Assembly: GCA_023512255.1 (NCBI GenBank)
Contig: JAILZY010000002.1
Coordinates: 47,062-111,061, forward strand
Length of the DNA: 64,000 nucleotides
Origin: a bacterium
GTDB taxonomy: Bacteria; SZUA-182; DTGQ01
Reading direction: 5' to 3'
In this document: positions 35,978 through 44,860 of the stretch, in pieces
How positions within the stretch are numbered: position 1 is the first letter of the stretch
Layout of the letters: each line of letters begins with the position of its first letter
Program-made: the position numbers and the translations under genes
The notes under the pieces: generated by a model
What the model saw: only the letters and a program-made list of their open reading frames with translations
Databases searched by the model: none
Told to the model about the DNA's origin: nothing

Positions 35978-37117
35978 CTAACCTGGCGCCTCTCCACCTC
36001 TGCACCACTCATCTCGCTTTTGGTAATTGAGGCTTATCCATCGGCGATATTCGCCGCTTCGGACCGCCTCAACCCAATCAAGATGCTGCAAGTACCAATC
36101 AACCGTGGCAGCAAGGGCATGCTCGAAATCATGCTCTGGCCGCCAGCCAAGCTCTCGCTGAATCTTTGAAGAATCAATAGCATAGCGCCGATCGTGGCCA
36201 GGGCGGTCAGGAACAAAGCGGATGAGATGGTAGCTTGAATCCGCACCTGACCTCCCCAAGCGGCTGTCAAGGAGATCGCACAATTTGTGGACGATATTAA
36301 TGTTGCTACGCTCTGCCCCACCTCCGATATTATAAGTCTCACCCGGCGTGCCGGCCTCAAGCACACTGAGCAGCGCCTGGCAGTGGTCAAGCACATAGAG
36401 CCAATCGCGGATGTTTTGCCCATCGCCATAGACCGGCAGGGGCTTTTTTTCGATGATATTCATAATCATCAGCGGAATGAGCTTTTCTGGAAATTGATAA
36501 GGGCCATAGTTATTCGAGCAGTTAGTGATAATGGTTGGCAGACCATAGGTGCGAAAATAAGCCCTGACAAAGTGATCCGAAGAAGCCTTTGAGGCTGAAT
36601 AAGGGCTTGAGGGATCATATGGGCTATCTTCACAGAAGCGACCTTGGGGGCCAAGACTTCCATAGACCTCATCAGTAGATACGTGCAGAAAACGGAAAGC
36701 CGCCGGCCTGCCCTTGCCTTCCCAATAGGCTCTGGCCGCCTCAAGCAGTCGAAAGGTCCCCAGGACGTTTGTGTCCACGAAAGCTTCGGGGCCAAGAATA
36801 GAGCGATCAACATGGGATTCGGCGGCAAAATGGATAACCGCACTGATCTCATCCTGCTCAAAAAGGCGCCTCAGACAGGCCAAATCCCTGATATCCCCAT
36901 GAATAAACCGATGCCGCTCCCTGTCCTGGGCTGAGAGATCATCAAAATTGGCTAGGTTTCCAGCGTAGGTCAGGGCATCGAGGTTTAGAATCCGCCACAA
37001 GGGCCTTCTGGCCAGCGTGTAGCGAATAAAATTCGATCCGATAAAGCCAGCCCCGCCAGTAACTAGAAGAAGCGGAGAGGATGAGAGAAGCTTCGGCCAG
37101 CAAGATGACTTTTTCAT
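35978..37117 (-). CDS. rfbB: dTDP-glucose 4,6-dehydratase
   Basis: Second step of dTDP-rhamnose synthesis. The 379-residue extended SDR protein has TGGAGFIGSNFIRY, HFAAESHVDRSI, STDEVYGSLG, the catalytic YSASKASSDHFVRAYFRTYG and NCSNNYGPYQFPEKLIPLM, which is RmlB-specific. The N-terminus carries about 15 extra residues before the Rossmann motif. The start codon lies in a 14-bp direct repeat array (37113-37154). It belongs to the rfbDBAC operon. Confidence 0.96.
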   Translation of the reverse strand: MKKSSCWPKLLSSSPLLLVTGGAGFIGSNFIRYTLARRPLWRILNLDALTYAGNLANFDDLSAQDRERHRFIHGDIRDLACLRRLFEQDEISAVIHFAAESHVDRSILGPEAFVDTNVLGTFRLLEAARAYWEGKGRPAAFRFLHVSTDEVYGSLGPQGRFCEDSPYDPSSPYSASKASSDHFVRAYFRTYGLPTIITNCSNNYGPYQFPEKLIPLMIMNIIEKKPLPVYGDGQNIRDWLYVLDHCQALLSVLEAGTPGETYNIGGGAERSNINIVHKLCDLLDSRLGRSGADSSYHLIRFVPDRPGHDRRYAIDSSKIQRELGWRPEHDFEHALAATVDWYLQHLDWVEAVRSGEYRRWISLNYQKRDEWCRGGEAPG

Positions 37118-37154
37118 AAACTTGACTTCATAAATTTGACTTCATAAAGCTTGA
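37113..37154. repeat. Three 14-bp tandem repeats at the rfbB start
   Basis: TTCATAAACTTGAC, TTCATAAATTTGAC and TTCATAAAGCTTGA follow each other, with a fourth degenerate unit (TTCATAAGC) near 37166. The first unit contains the rfbB start codon and the array fills the rfbD-rfbB spacer. Confidence 0.8.
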
Positions 37155-37166
37155 TAAAACTTGAGT

Positions 37167-38078
37167 TCATAAGCTAGACAATACCTGGCTGAGTGAAATT
37201 TCCCATGCCGGAAGCCGAATCCCAAAGGCGGCAAAAGCAGCCTCAGAGGATAGCAGCGAATAGGCAGGCCGCCGGGCAGAAGTTGGATACTCAGCCGATG
37301 GGATAGGGATAAGCCGCTGCAGCTTGTGCGCCTTCCGCTGCGGGGCTGCTTCCAAAATGGCCTTGGCAAAGCCAAACCAGCTCGTCGCTCCTTCGGCCGT
37401 AAGGTGATAGAGCCCGCCCCGCTCACGGAGAAATCCCGCTATATCCCTCACCCCTTGAGCCAAAATCTGAGCCGTAGCCTCGGCAATCATCCGACACCAA
37501 GTGGGTGCACCGATCTGATCATCCACCACCCGGATTTCTTCCCTCTCCTGAGCCGCCTTCAACATGGTGAGCATGAAATTCTTCCCTCGGCTCCCATATA
37601 CCCAGCTTACCCGCAAAATGAGGTGCGGCACATCCGCCGCCTGAATAGCCCGATCACCCTCTAATTTGCTTCGGCCATAAGTATTTAGCGGATTGGGGAT
37701 ATCCTGCTCTGTATAGGGGGTGCTCCCGCGGCCATCAAATACATAATCAGTAGAGTAGTGCACAATAGCAGCTCCGATTCTGCGGGCCTCATCAGCCAGG
37801 ATGCCCACGGCAGTGGCGTTGATGGCAAAAGCAGCCTCAGGCTCATCCTCTGCCTTGTCCACAGCCGTATAGGCTGCGGCATTGACAATAAGATTAGGGT
37901 TAGTCTGCCGCACCCTCTCCCGAATCTGGAGAGGTTGGGCAAGATCAATGGCTGGATAATCCAGGGCAATTACCTCACCCAAGGTTCGCAAGGTGCGATC
38001 AAGCTCCCATCCAACCTGACCACCGGCTCCAATCAGCAGAATCTTCAAGGGGAAATCTTCCTCAAGCTTTTGCCTCAA
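37167..38078 (-). CDS. rfbD: dTDP-4-dehydrorhamnose reductase
   Basis: Last step of dTDP-L-rhamnose synthesis. The 303-residue SDR protein has LLIGAGGQVGWELDRTL, NAAAYTAVDKAEDEPEAAFAIN, HYSTDYVFDG, the catalytic YGRSKLEGD and RVSWVYGSRGKNF. Family members usually begin near the KILLIGAGGQ stretch, so the first ten residues may not be translated. It is the first gene of the rfb run and follows wzc after a 271-bp spacer that holds inverted-repeat element B1. Confidence 0.96.
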   Translation of the reverse strand: MRQKLEEDFPLKILLIGAGGQVGWELDRTLRTLGEVIALDYPAIDLAQPLQIRERVRQTNPNLIVNAAAYTAVDKAEDEPEAAFAINATAVGILADEARRIGAAIVHYSTDYVFDGRGSTPYTEQDIPNPLNTYGRSKLEGDRAIQAADVPHLILRVSWVYGSRGKNFMLTMLKAAQEREEIRVVDDQIGAPTWCRMIAEATAQILAQGVRDIAGFLRERGGLYHLTAEGATSWFGFAKAILEAAPQRKAHKLQRLIPIPSAEYPTSARRPAYSLLSSEAAFAAFGIRLPAWEISLSQVLSSL

Positions 38079-38164
38079 GCTCTTTGCCGCCTCTTTTTAT
38101 CTCTTTGCGGCGACCTTATAATTTATCATAATTTATTACTTATTTATGCCATATATTATTTAGT

Positions 38165-38303
38165 GGTTCTTTGGCTAAGTGCATAACACGAGTTGCGCAG
38201 CGGATCAATTACGCTATTAATTTAATTGTAGCGTGCGGATAAGCTAATTGTAGGGGCGGACCTTGTGTCCGCCCAGCTTGCGCACTTTGTTAGCGAAAAG
38301 ACC
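38165..38303. mobile_element. MITE-like element B, copy 1 (139 bp)
   Basis: The ends are GGTTCTTTGGCTAA and the complement of GGTCTTTTCGCTAA. The interior has the palindrome GGGCGGACCTTGTGTCCGCCC. Directly outside lie similar stretches of about 26 bp beginning CTTATTTATGCCATATATT, longer than a usual target duplication. It occupies the rfbD-wzc spacer. Copy 2 at 46292 shares ends and interior. Confidence 0.72.
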
Positions 38304-38349
38304 GCTTATTTATGCCATATATTTATTTATGCATATTTTATGTATATTT

Positions 38350-40695
38350 TTACCGACGGACAAGCTGTTGCTGGCTTTCAACTTCCTCCTCCTGGCTCTC
38401 ATCTACTCCGATCTTAGCCACCGCATCCTCGTGCACCCTTCTCTTTCGCCTGCGCCGCCGTCTTTCCACTTTCTGCTCGCCATCTCCATAGTACTGGTAG
38501 TAGTAATACTGATAGTAATAGTAATAGCTTCGCTTGCCAAGATCAATATTATTTATGATCGCTCCAAGGAGTGGAGCCTTAACATTCTTCAGAAGATCAC
38601 AGCCCCGCTTGATGACCTCTCTGCTAGTTACGCCACCGTGAATCACCAAAATTACCCCATCAACTATACGGCTGATAATTACCGAATCCGTTACCGCCAC
38701 CAGGGGAGGAGAGTCGATAATGATGTGATCAAACTCTTCCTTCAACTCAGCCAAGATTTGGCCCAACCTATCCGAAACTAGAAGCTCAGAAGGGTTAGGA
38801 GGCCGATGGCCACAAGTTATCACCTTGAGATTTGCTACCGGGCCATCCTGGATAACATCCTTGATCTGACACTGGCCTACGAGCAGATTTGAGATTCCCC
38901 GCTCATTCTTCATGCTAAACAGGCGATGAAGCCGCGGCTTTCGCATATCGCAGTCGAGCATGACTACCCGCGAGCCTCCTTGGGCCATAGTGATGGCCAA
39001 ATTGGCCGAAGTGATCGTCTTCCCTTCAGAGGGAGATGCACTGGTAATCAGGAGCGCCTTGGGACCATGATCGGGAAAGGAAAAAAGAACAGAGGTCCGA
39101 AGGCCCTTGTAGGCTTCGCTGATATGGCTTTTGGGCTTATGCAAGGCGATCATTTCCGGACAAGGCAGCCCGGCTGTCTCAGCCAGATCAAGGTGCGGAA
39201 CTGGACCGAGAAAGGGCAGATCAAGGTAGCGCTTTAGGTCTTCGGGAGTCTTAATGGTATTATCCAGGTATTCAAAGAAGAAGGCTAGCCCAACACCAGC
39301 AAATAGCCCAACCAGCGCTCCCAGTAAGAGATTGAGCTTCTTATTGGGCTTTACCGGATGCTCAGGCACCTCGGCCCGATCAATAATTCGAACATTACTG
39401 GTCTTTAAGCCGCGGGTCAGATCGGTCTCTTTCAGCCGGTTCAAGACCACTTCAAACATCTGCTGATTACTCTCAGCATCGCGCTTTAGAACGTTATATT
39501 GAATCGCTTTCTTATTTAACTCCAGAGCCTCTTCTTTTTGTTCGTTCAGGGCATCGATCAGCACCTTTTCCTGAGCAACAGCGATTTCATATTCGGTCTT
39601 GATGCTGTCGACGATCTTTTGAACCTCGGACTGAATTCTATTGCGAAGAGCCGTTAACTCAGAGTTAATCTTGATAATGTGAGGATGCTTTTCGCCATAT
39701 TGCTTGGACTCTCTAGTATACTCAGCCAGAAGAGTGATATAATTTTTTTTCAGCTCCTGGATGAGCGGGTTATTCATGACCGAGGGGAGGGATTCTAGCA
39801 TCTCCCAACTGTTTTTAAACTTCATGGCCTGGTTATAGAGGGTCTCAAGGCGAATCCGCTTGGTTTTGGCATCTGTAACCGCAGTATTGAGCTCGGAAAG
39901 CTTCTGGACGATAATGTCCTGCTTTTCCTCAAGAGAGACAATCTTATTTTCCTCCTTGTAGGAGTGTAGGGCCTCTTCAGAGCTTTCGACCTTCTTTTTC
40001 AGCTCTCCCACGTTCTTATTTAGCCACTCAGAGGCATCAATCGAGGCCTCATACTTGAGCCTCAGATTGTGCTGAATGTACTGATCAGCCAGGGCATTGA
40101 CAACACGGGCCGACAGGGTGGGGTCATGGGCCAGAAAGCTGATATTGACCAAGTGACTGTTTCGAATCGGCTCAACCTGAAGTCTGTCGAGAAATTCATC
40201 GATCAGCTTCCCTTCTTCCCGCTCCTGAATCTCGGCAGGCGTAAGATCAGCAGATGGCTGAGAACCTTTATGGGGAGGGAAGAGAGAGTGGAGCAGAGAA
40301 CTCAAAGATTCCTTAATTGAGTTGATTAAAGCTACCAGCCCCTTCTCCTGCCCCATATCGGCAAACTCCTTATGGTGAGCCAGGTCCATAGACTTAATGA
40401 CTGCTCGAGCCAAGGAGCGGCTCTGGAGAATCTTGTACTGGGTCTGATAGTAATCAACGTCTCGGGCATCCAGTGACATAACCTCTTGAATAGAGAGGAT
40501 ATTGGGGTTTTCCTTGTCAATGAGAATCTGAGCCGTAGCCTTATAGACCGGATCCATGCTGAAGGTAGCTATGGCCACGGTTACCAGGACAATAATGAAC
40601 ATGGTGACCACGGTCCACCGATACTTCATGATGACCCGCCAATAGTCCCTAAGATGTATCTCTTCCTCTTGAAAGCTCGATAGTTGATGCTCCAT
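38350..40695 (-). CDS. wzc: Polysaccharide co-polymerase and BY-kinase (Wzc-like)
   Basis: Controls chain length and export in the inner membrane. The 781-residue protein has an N-terminal Wzz domain with helices near residues 28-48 and 455-475, a periplasmic coiled-coil region, and a C-terminal tyrosine kinase with Walker A SPSEGKT near 555, Walker A' VVMLDCDMRKPR and Walker B DHIIIDSPP. Near residue 715 is the autophosphorylated tyrosine cluster (RSYYYYYQYYYYQYY). Unusually, this is not the end: an Arg-rich stretch (VERRRRRRKRR) and about 28 further residues follow. It lies 277 bp after wza and is presumably driven by the sigma-54 promoter at 42714. Fused kinase architecture as in proteobacterial Wzc. 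Confidence 0.95.
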   Translation of the reverse strand: MEHQLSSFQEEEIHLRDYWRVIMKYRWTVVTMFIIVLVTVAIATFSMDPVYKATAQILIDKENPNILSIQEVMSLDARDVDYYQTQYKILQSRSLARAVIKSMDLAHHKEFADMGQEKGLVALINSIKESLSSLLHSLFPPHKGSQPSADLTPAEIQEREEGKLIDEFLDRLQVEPIRNSHLVNISFLAHDPTLSARVVNALADQYIQHNLRLKYEASIDASEWLNKNVGELKKKVESSEEALHSYKEENKIVSLEEKQDIIVQKLSELNTAVTDAKTKRIRLETLYNQAMKFKNSWEMLESLPSVMNNPLIQELKKNYITLLAEYTRESKQYGEKHPHIIKINSELTALRNRIQSEVQKIVDSIKTEYEIAVAQEKVLIDALNEQKEEALELNKKAIQYNVLKRDAESNQQMFEVVLNRLKETDLTRGLKTSNVRIIDRAEVPEHPVKPNKKLNLLLGALVGLFAGVGLAFFFEYLDNTIKTPEDLKRYLDLPFLGPVPHLDLAETAGLPCPEMIALHKPKSHISEAYKGLRTSVLFSFPDHGPKALLITSASPSEGKTITSANLAITMAQGGSRVVMLDCDMRKPRLHRLFSMKNERGISNLLVGQCQIKDVIQDGPVANLKVITCGHRPPNPSELLVSDRLGQILAELKEEFDHIIIDSPPLVAVTDSVIISRIVDGVILVIHGGVTSREVIKRGCDLLKNVKAPLLGAIINNIDLGKRSYYYYYQYYYYQYYGDGEQKVERRRRRRKRRVHEDAVAKIGVDESQEEEVESQQQLVRR

Positions 40696-40972
40696 AGAAA
40701 AATATTCCCTCTTTTGTTGTTGTACTAACCCTACACCTTGACTATACTATACCTCACACTTTGACTGCGATTTTCAAAGCTCATAGCTTCGCCCCGTGAG
40801 TTACCATGAATAATCATGCTAGCTCAATAAGAGAAAACTTCCAGCCGCCCGGCCATACAATAACACCGCGGCCTTGAAGCTCTAAGGAGAAAATATAAGC
40901 TCTGAAAAACATGCTTTGAGGAGATAAGCTCAGATGGATAAACCAGGATGTAAAATTAAAAAGAAAGTCTCG

Positions 40973-42010
40973 TTAAAAGAAACTCTCTGGAACCTTGATA
41001 ATGTCATCCGGCATAACCGGATCGGTCATTTTGGCTTTTATCTCATGCTCCTGACCATTGATCGTCCTGATAATTTTAATCTTTCTTTCATTAGCCTTTG
41101 GAGTAAGCCCGCCAGCCATTGAGATGGTTTGGAGCACATTGATTTCTTTTTCCAGCTTAAATCGACCAGGAGATTTTACCTCGCCGATCACATAGAAAAA
41201 CTTCGCCTTAGGGATATAAAGGGTGTCATTATTCTGAAGCTCAAAATGGAGATTGATCCCCTGATTAAAATCATTAAGGCTAAGGGTAATAACCTGATTT
41301 TTCAGCTCACCACCAGAAGCTCCTCTGCCGGAGCCTGAGGCAGTCTGAGTGGCTGAGCCGTTAATTACGGTTTCAGAGGGAAGATCACGTCCCCCACCCT
41401 GCTGGATGAGCTGTTTGATCTCCTTAGGATCGATTTTCTCGGCAGAGCGAATAATATATGCTTCCTGTCCAGCGTCAGGAGTAAGCCCGCCAGCCATTGA
41501 GATAATCTCAACCATAGTGGTTACTTTAGAGAAAGGATAATAGCCCGGCTTATTGACCTCTCCGAGCACATACACCTTCTTGCTGTTGTATTCCTTGACC
41601 GTTACCGTAACCTGGGGATTGACCAGATAACCATCAGCCAAACGGGAGCGTATCTTTTGCTGAAGGTCCTCGGCGGTATACCCTTCAACATTCATTTCTC
41701 CGATCAGGGGAAAGGAAATGGTATTTTTCAAAGAGACCGTAACTTCCCTCGATAGATCAGGATTATCCCAGACTTCGATCTTTAATACATCCTGAGGCCC
41801 GATCGTGTAATCTCTCAACTCTATAGCCAGGGAAGCTGATGAGATCAGGAGGCTGATAAGCAAGAAAAAGAAAAGTACCCCACCACGTCTCGGATAACCA
41901 AGGCCCAAAAGGCGCTTTCCCTGAGAGGAAAGAAAAAAAGCCTCAGTACCCAAAACTACTGCGGCTTTCTGGAGCAAGAGTACAGACATAAGTATAATTG
42001 ATCTTCTCAT
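40973..42010 (-). CDS. wza: Polysaccharide export protein (Wza-like)
   Basis: Outer-membrane export channel family. The 345-residue protein has a long N-terminus with a hydrophobic signal segment near residues 45-62 (GVLFFFLLISLLISSASLA), the Poly_export motif YTIGPQDVLKIEVWDNPDLS, and two SLBB domains (KKVYVLGEVNKPGYYPF and FFYVIGEVKSPGRFKL), each with an ISMAGGLTP stretch. No lipobox cysteine is visible, unlike E. coli Wza, and the protein ends soon after the second SLBB. GAGGAAGG precedes the ATG. It heads the wza-wzc-rfb transcription unit behind a 700-bp leader with a consensus sigma-54 promoter. Confidence 0.94.
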   Translation of the reverse strand: MRRSIILMSVLLLQKAAVVLGTEAFFLSSQGKRLLGLGYPRRGGVLFFFLLISLLISSASLAIELRDYTIGPQDVLKIEVWDNPDLSREVTVSLKNTISFPLIGEMNVEGYTAEDLQQKIRSRLADGYLVNPQVTVTVKEYNSKKVYVLGEVNKPGYYPFSKVTTMVEIISMAGGLTPDAGQEAYIIRSAEKIDPKEIKQLIQQGGGRDLPSETVINGSATQTASGSGRGASGGELKNQVITLSLNDFNQGINLHFELQNNDTLYIPKAKFFYVIGEVKSPGRFKLEKEINVLQTISMAGGLTPKANERKIKIIRTINGQEHEIKAKMTDPVMPDDIIKVPESFF

Positions 42011-42612
42011 CCCCTTCCTCTTTTGTATTATCTATTCCCACAAGACAAATAACGACTGAATTAAATTTCCTTCCCCCAGACTTCTTAAATTAAATATTAG
42101 TGAAGCTCTCTTTGATGAGAAATAATGAGGGTATCTTTTAATAAAGGTATATTAAACTATATGAGGTATATTAAACTATGCCTTCTCCTTTGTCAACTAA
42201 TTTTTCGAACCTTTCATTAAGAAAGCTATTGTAAAATTTAGTAAATTAAAAGTCAAAAGCTAAGAGTCAAGGGAGAGTGTAGTCAAAAATTAGTGCATCA
42301 AGAAGGCATGAAGAACATGAAAGAATAAAAAGCCCAGATCAGAGAGCAAACTTCCCATACTTAGCTTGAGCAGTCACATTCGCCTGAGCAGCCAAAATCG
42401 CACGCACTTTCCATATGCAATCGAGTATCCGCAGCAAACACATTTCGCAAGTCACTGGAGAAAAAATTTCCGCTCGTACACGATCATCAGAATCCGATTT
42501 TCCGCTTCAAGTTCCGCGTGGCCGGAAGGGCTCCAATATGTTTTCGAACATCCCCCGCTTTCTATACCGTCATGTTGAAGCTCTCCGGTCTGGGCATTTT
42601 TCTATAAATCTA

Positions 42613-42652
42613 TTATCTATTAAATCTTAATTTTATCTATTAAATCTTAATT
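42613..42652. repeat. 20-bp perfect tandem duplication in the wza leader
   Basis: TTATCTATTAAATCTTAATT occurs twice in direct succession, followed by a degenerate third unit. It lies within 100 bp downstream of the sigma-54 motif in the direction of transcription. Confidence 0.85.
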
Positions 42653-42713
42653 TATTTATCTATAATCTTAATCTTATTCTGTTCTTATCTATGTTCTATA
42701 TCTTAGTCTATAA

Positions 42714-42730
42714 TGCAAATGGTGTGCCAA
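42714..42730 (-). promoter_or_regulatory. Sigma-54 (-24/-12) promoter for the wza-wzc-rfb unit
   Basis: On the minus strand TTGGCACACCATTTGCA matches TGGCAC-N5-TTGC exactly, with the same flanking T and final A as the motif at 3401. It starts just after the stop codon of the asparagine-synthetase homologue and points toward wza, about 700 bp away. Transcription from here would give a long leader. Confidence 0.75.
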
Positions 42731-42737
42731 AACCAAA

Positions 42738-44684
42738 TTAACAAGCTACCAGCGCTGGCTCCGCATCTTCCTTGGCACAGCCGCTGGCCCTGGACATATG
42801 CTGATGATACCATCTGCACAAAAATAGGACAGCCCATATCTGTCGTGACTGATCATATTTCCCCCTCTGCTGTCGCTGCCAAAGAGAATTAAGCTCATCA
42901 AAATTTAAGATTTCAGAGAGTGGAGAACGCCAAACATCCTGAAACCACTCCTCTTCCATAAGGCTCGATTCAGCCAAAAGCAGGTTCCGCAAAGGGCTCT
43001 CTATTTTCTCCTCCTTGCGCCATACAATGGCCGAAGGCAGAATCCCCTCCATGGTTTTCCTCAAAAGATACCTTTCCTCAGTGCCTTTCAGCCTTACCCG
43101 GATCGGTACCTGAGCCCAAAATTCAACCAACTTTGAATTAAGCAGGGGAAGCCGCACTCTAAGCGAATTAGCCATAGCCGCCCGATCTACTCTGGCCAGT
43201 ACATTATCCGGCAAATAGGTTTTCATCTCCACATATTGCAGCCGCGAGCACGGCTCAAGACTGTTCGGCTTGCGGTAAAGATCACGAAATAAGATGAACG
43301 GATCATATCCGCCAAGTTCATGGAAGAAATCCTCAGTCAGAATCCGCTCGATTTCCTCTATGGGAAAACAGACCATTGAGTTAAAGCAGATTCGAGCCAG
43401 AGAGTCTTCGGCCAAATCAGGCCGACTCTGAAACAGCCGACTAAACCAGCCCGCCGCACTTCCTCTCCTCACTCCTCCTGCCTGAGGGCAAAAATCAACC
43501 ACCGCGGCAGATCCATGCTGCTTGAGGCGGCTTCCCTCAAGGGGCAATCCATATCGACAGCAAGGGGTAAAAATCTCCCTGCCCCCATCGCCGGAGATAG
43601 CTGTCTGGATTTGCCGCTGCGCCGCAGCCTGGGAGGCTATTTCATAGGTCAAAATAGCCGCGGCCTCACCCAGAGGCTCATCGTAAAACTGGATCATCTG
43701 ATCCAATCGCCTCATCATCAGCCTCAGATCCCCGATCCCCTCCTGATAAGGGATGTTGAAATAATAAGCCAAAAGCCGGGCAGGGGAGCGCTCATCCAGC
43801 TCAGCCTCTTTAAACCCAAGGGTATAGCCGCGAAGTGCTGCTCCCAGCCGCTGTCCCAAAGCGAGCAGTATGGCCGAATCGAGCCCTCCGCTCAAGAGAA
43901 GGTTTATCGGCATACCATTATCATTAGACAGCGATAGGCGAACGGACTCAAGCAGCAAATTAAGCAGAGTCTGCTGATACTTTTTCTCAGCCTCTTCCTC
44001 TGCCTGGGGTGATGGTTCAATATCCCAATACCTTCGTACTACATACCCTTCCGGCGAACAAAGCAAATAATAGCCTGGGGGAAGTTTATAAATCCCAAGA
44101 AAAATACTTCTCGGTGCCGGCACATAAAGGTAAGCCAGGTAGTCGGCTACACTCCTGGGGTTAAGCTCTCTGGCCACGCTCTGATCCTGGAAGAGAGCCT
44201 TAATCTCAGAGGCGAAAAGTAGCCGATAGCCATCAGCCCAGTAATACAGCGGCTTAATGCCAAGCTGATCACGAGCCAGTATAAGGCGTCTGGCCCTCTT
44301 GTCCCACAGAGCCAGAGAGAACATCCCCTCTAGGTCGCCGAGAAAATCAACTCCCTTTTCCTCATAGAGGTGTAGGACAACTTCTGCATCAGAGTCGGTC
44401 TGAAAATAATGTCCCTTTCCCCTCAGATATCGGTACAGCTCTCGATAATTATAAATCTCTCCATCGAGAACCAGCACCTTAGAATGATCCTCATTGAATT
44501 GCGGCTGCTCTTCCTCCTTAGCCGGAATACCCAGTCGCCGATAACCTAGGGCCAGCTCCTGGTCATAATATTCACCAGCCTCTGCCGGACCTCGATGCTT
44601 GATGGCTTGAATCATTTTCCGAATCAACATCTCCTGAGCTGGCTGCTGATTGTAGTACCCATAGACTCCGACGATTCCGCCCAT
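42738..44684 (-). CDS. Asparagine synthetase homologue lacking the glutaminase cysteine
   Basis: A 648-residue protein with the class II glutamine amidotransferase domain (residues 1-220) and the asparagine-synthase PP-loop domain (LLSGGLDSAILLALGQ near residue 265). In this family the mature N-terminus is Cys (MCGIVG); here the codons read Met-Gly-Gly (MGGIVGVYG), so the nucleophile is absent. The oxyanion-hole NGEIYN is DGEIYN, while HRGP and SDAEVVL are retained. The protein therefore probably uses free ammonia or another amine. Loss of this Cys is known in beta-lactam and carbapenam synthetases. AsnB-like proteins are common in exopolysaccharide loci, where they are thought to amidate sugars or peptides. 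It is not classical AsnB. Confidence 0.88.
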   Translation of the reverse strand: MGGIVGVYGYYNQQPAQEMLIRKMIQAIKHRGPAEAGEYYDQELALGYRRLGIPAKEEEQPQFNEDHSKVLVLDGEIYNYRELYRYLRGKGHYFQTDSDAEVVLHLYEEKGVDFLGDLEGMFSLALWDKRARRLILARDQLGIKPLYYWADGYRLLFASEIKALFQDQSVARELNPRSVADYLAYLYVPAPRSIFLGIYKLPPGYYLLCSPEGYVVRRYWDIEPSPQAEEEAEKKYQQTLLNLLLESVRLSLSNDNGMPINLLLSGGLDSAILLALGQRLGAALRGYTLGFKEAELDERSPARLLAYYFNIPYQEGIGDLRLMMRRLDQMIQFYDEPLGEAAAILTYEIASQAAAQRQIQTAISGDGGREIFTPCCRYGLPLEGSRLKQHGSAAVVDFCPQAGGVRRGSAAGWFSRLFQSRPDLAEDSLARICFNSMVCFPIEEIERILTEDFFHELGGYDPFILFRDLYRKPNSLEPCSRLQYVEMKTYLPDNVLARVDRAAMANSLRVRLPLLNSKLVEFWAQVPIRVRLKGTEERYLLRKTMEGILPSAIVWRKEEKIESPLRNLLLAESSLMEEEWFQDVWRSPLSEILNFDELNSLWQRQQRGKYDQSRQIWAVLFLCRWYHQHMSRASGCAKEDAEPALVAC

Positions 44685-44860
44685 ATGATTCTTAGCTCCA
44701 CTTGATCAAGGTATGGGGAAAGTACAACCAAAACGTGGTTATCACTAGGTTCGTTCACTCAATGTCTACCAAAAGCCATCAGTGTTCTTATCGGAACTTT
44801 CCACTCAGGAAACCAGGAACTTGCCTCCTTAAAGATAAAGTGTAGAAAGAGGATAAAATC

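Larger units (their letters stand above)
42011..42737. other. 727-bp wza leader with sigma-54 promoter and tandem repeats
   Basis: No gene supported. The wza-proximal part is AT-rich. From about 42360 to 42600 there is a GC-richer stretch with two overlapping plus-strand ORFs of about 70 codons; neither resembles a known protein, and it may be a gene relic. A perfect 20-bp tandem duplication lies at 42613-42652, with a decayed third unit, and then the minus-strand sigma-54 motif at 42714. Confidence 0.55.
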
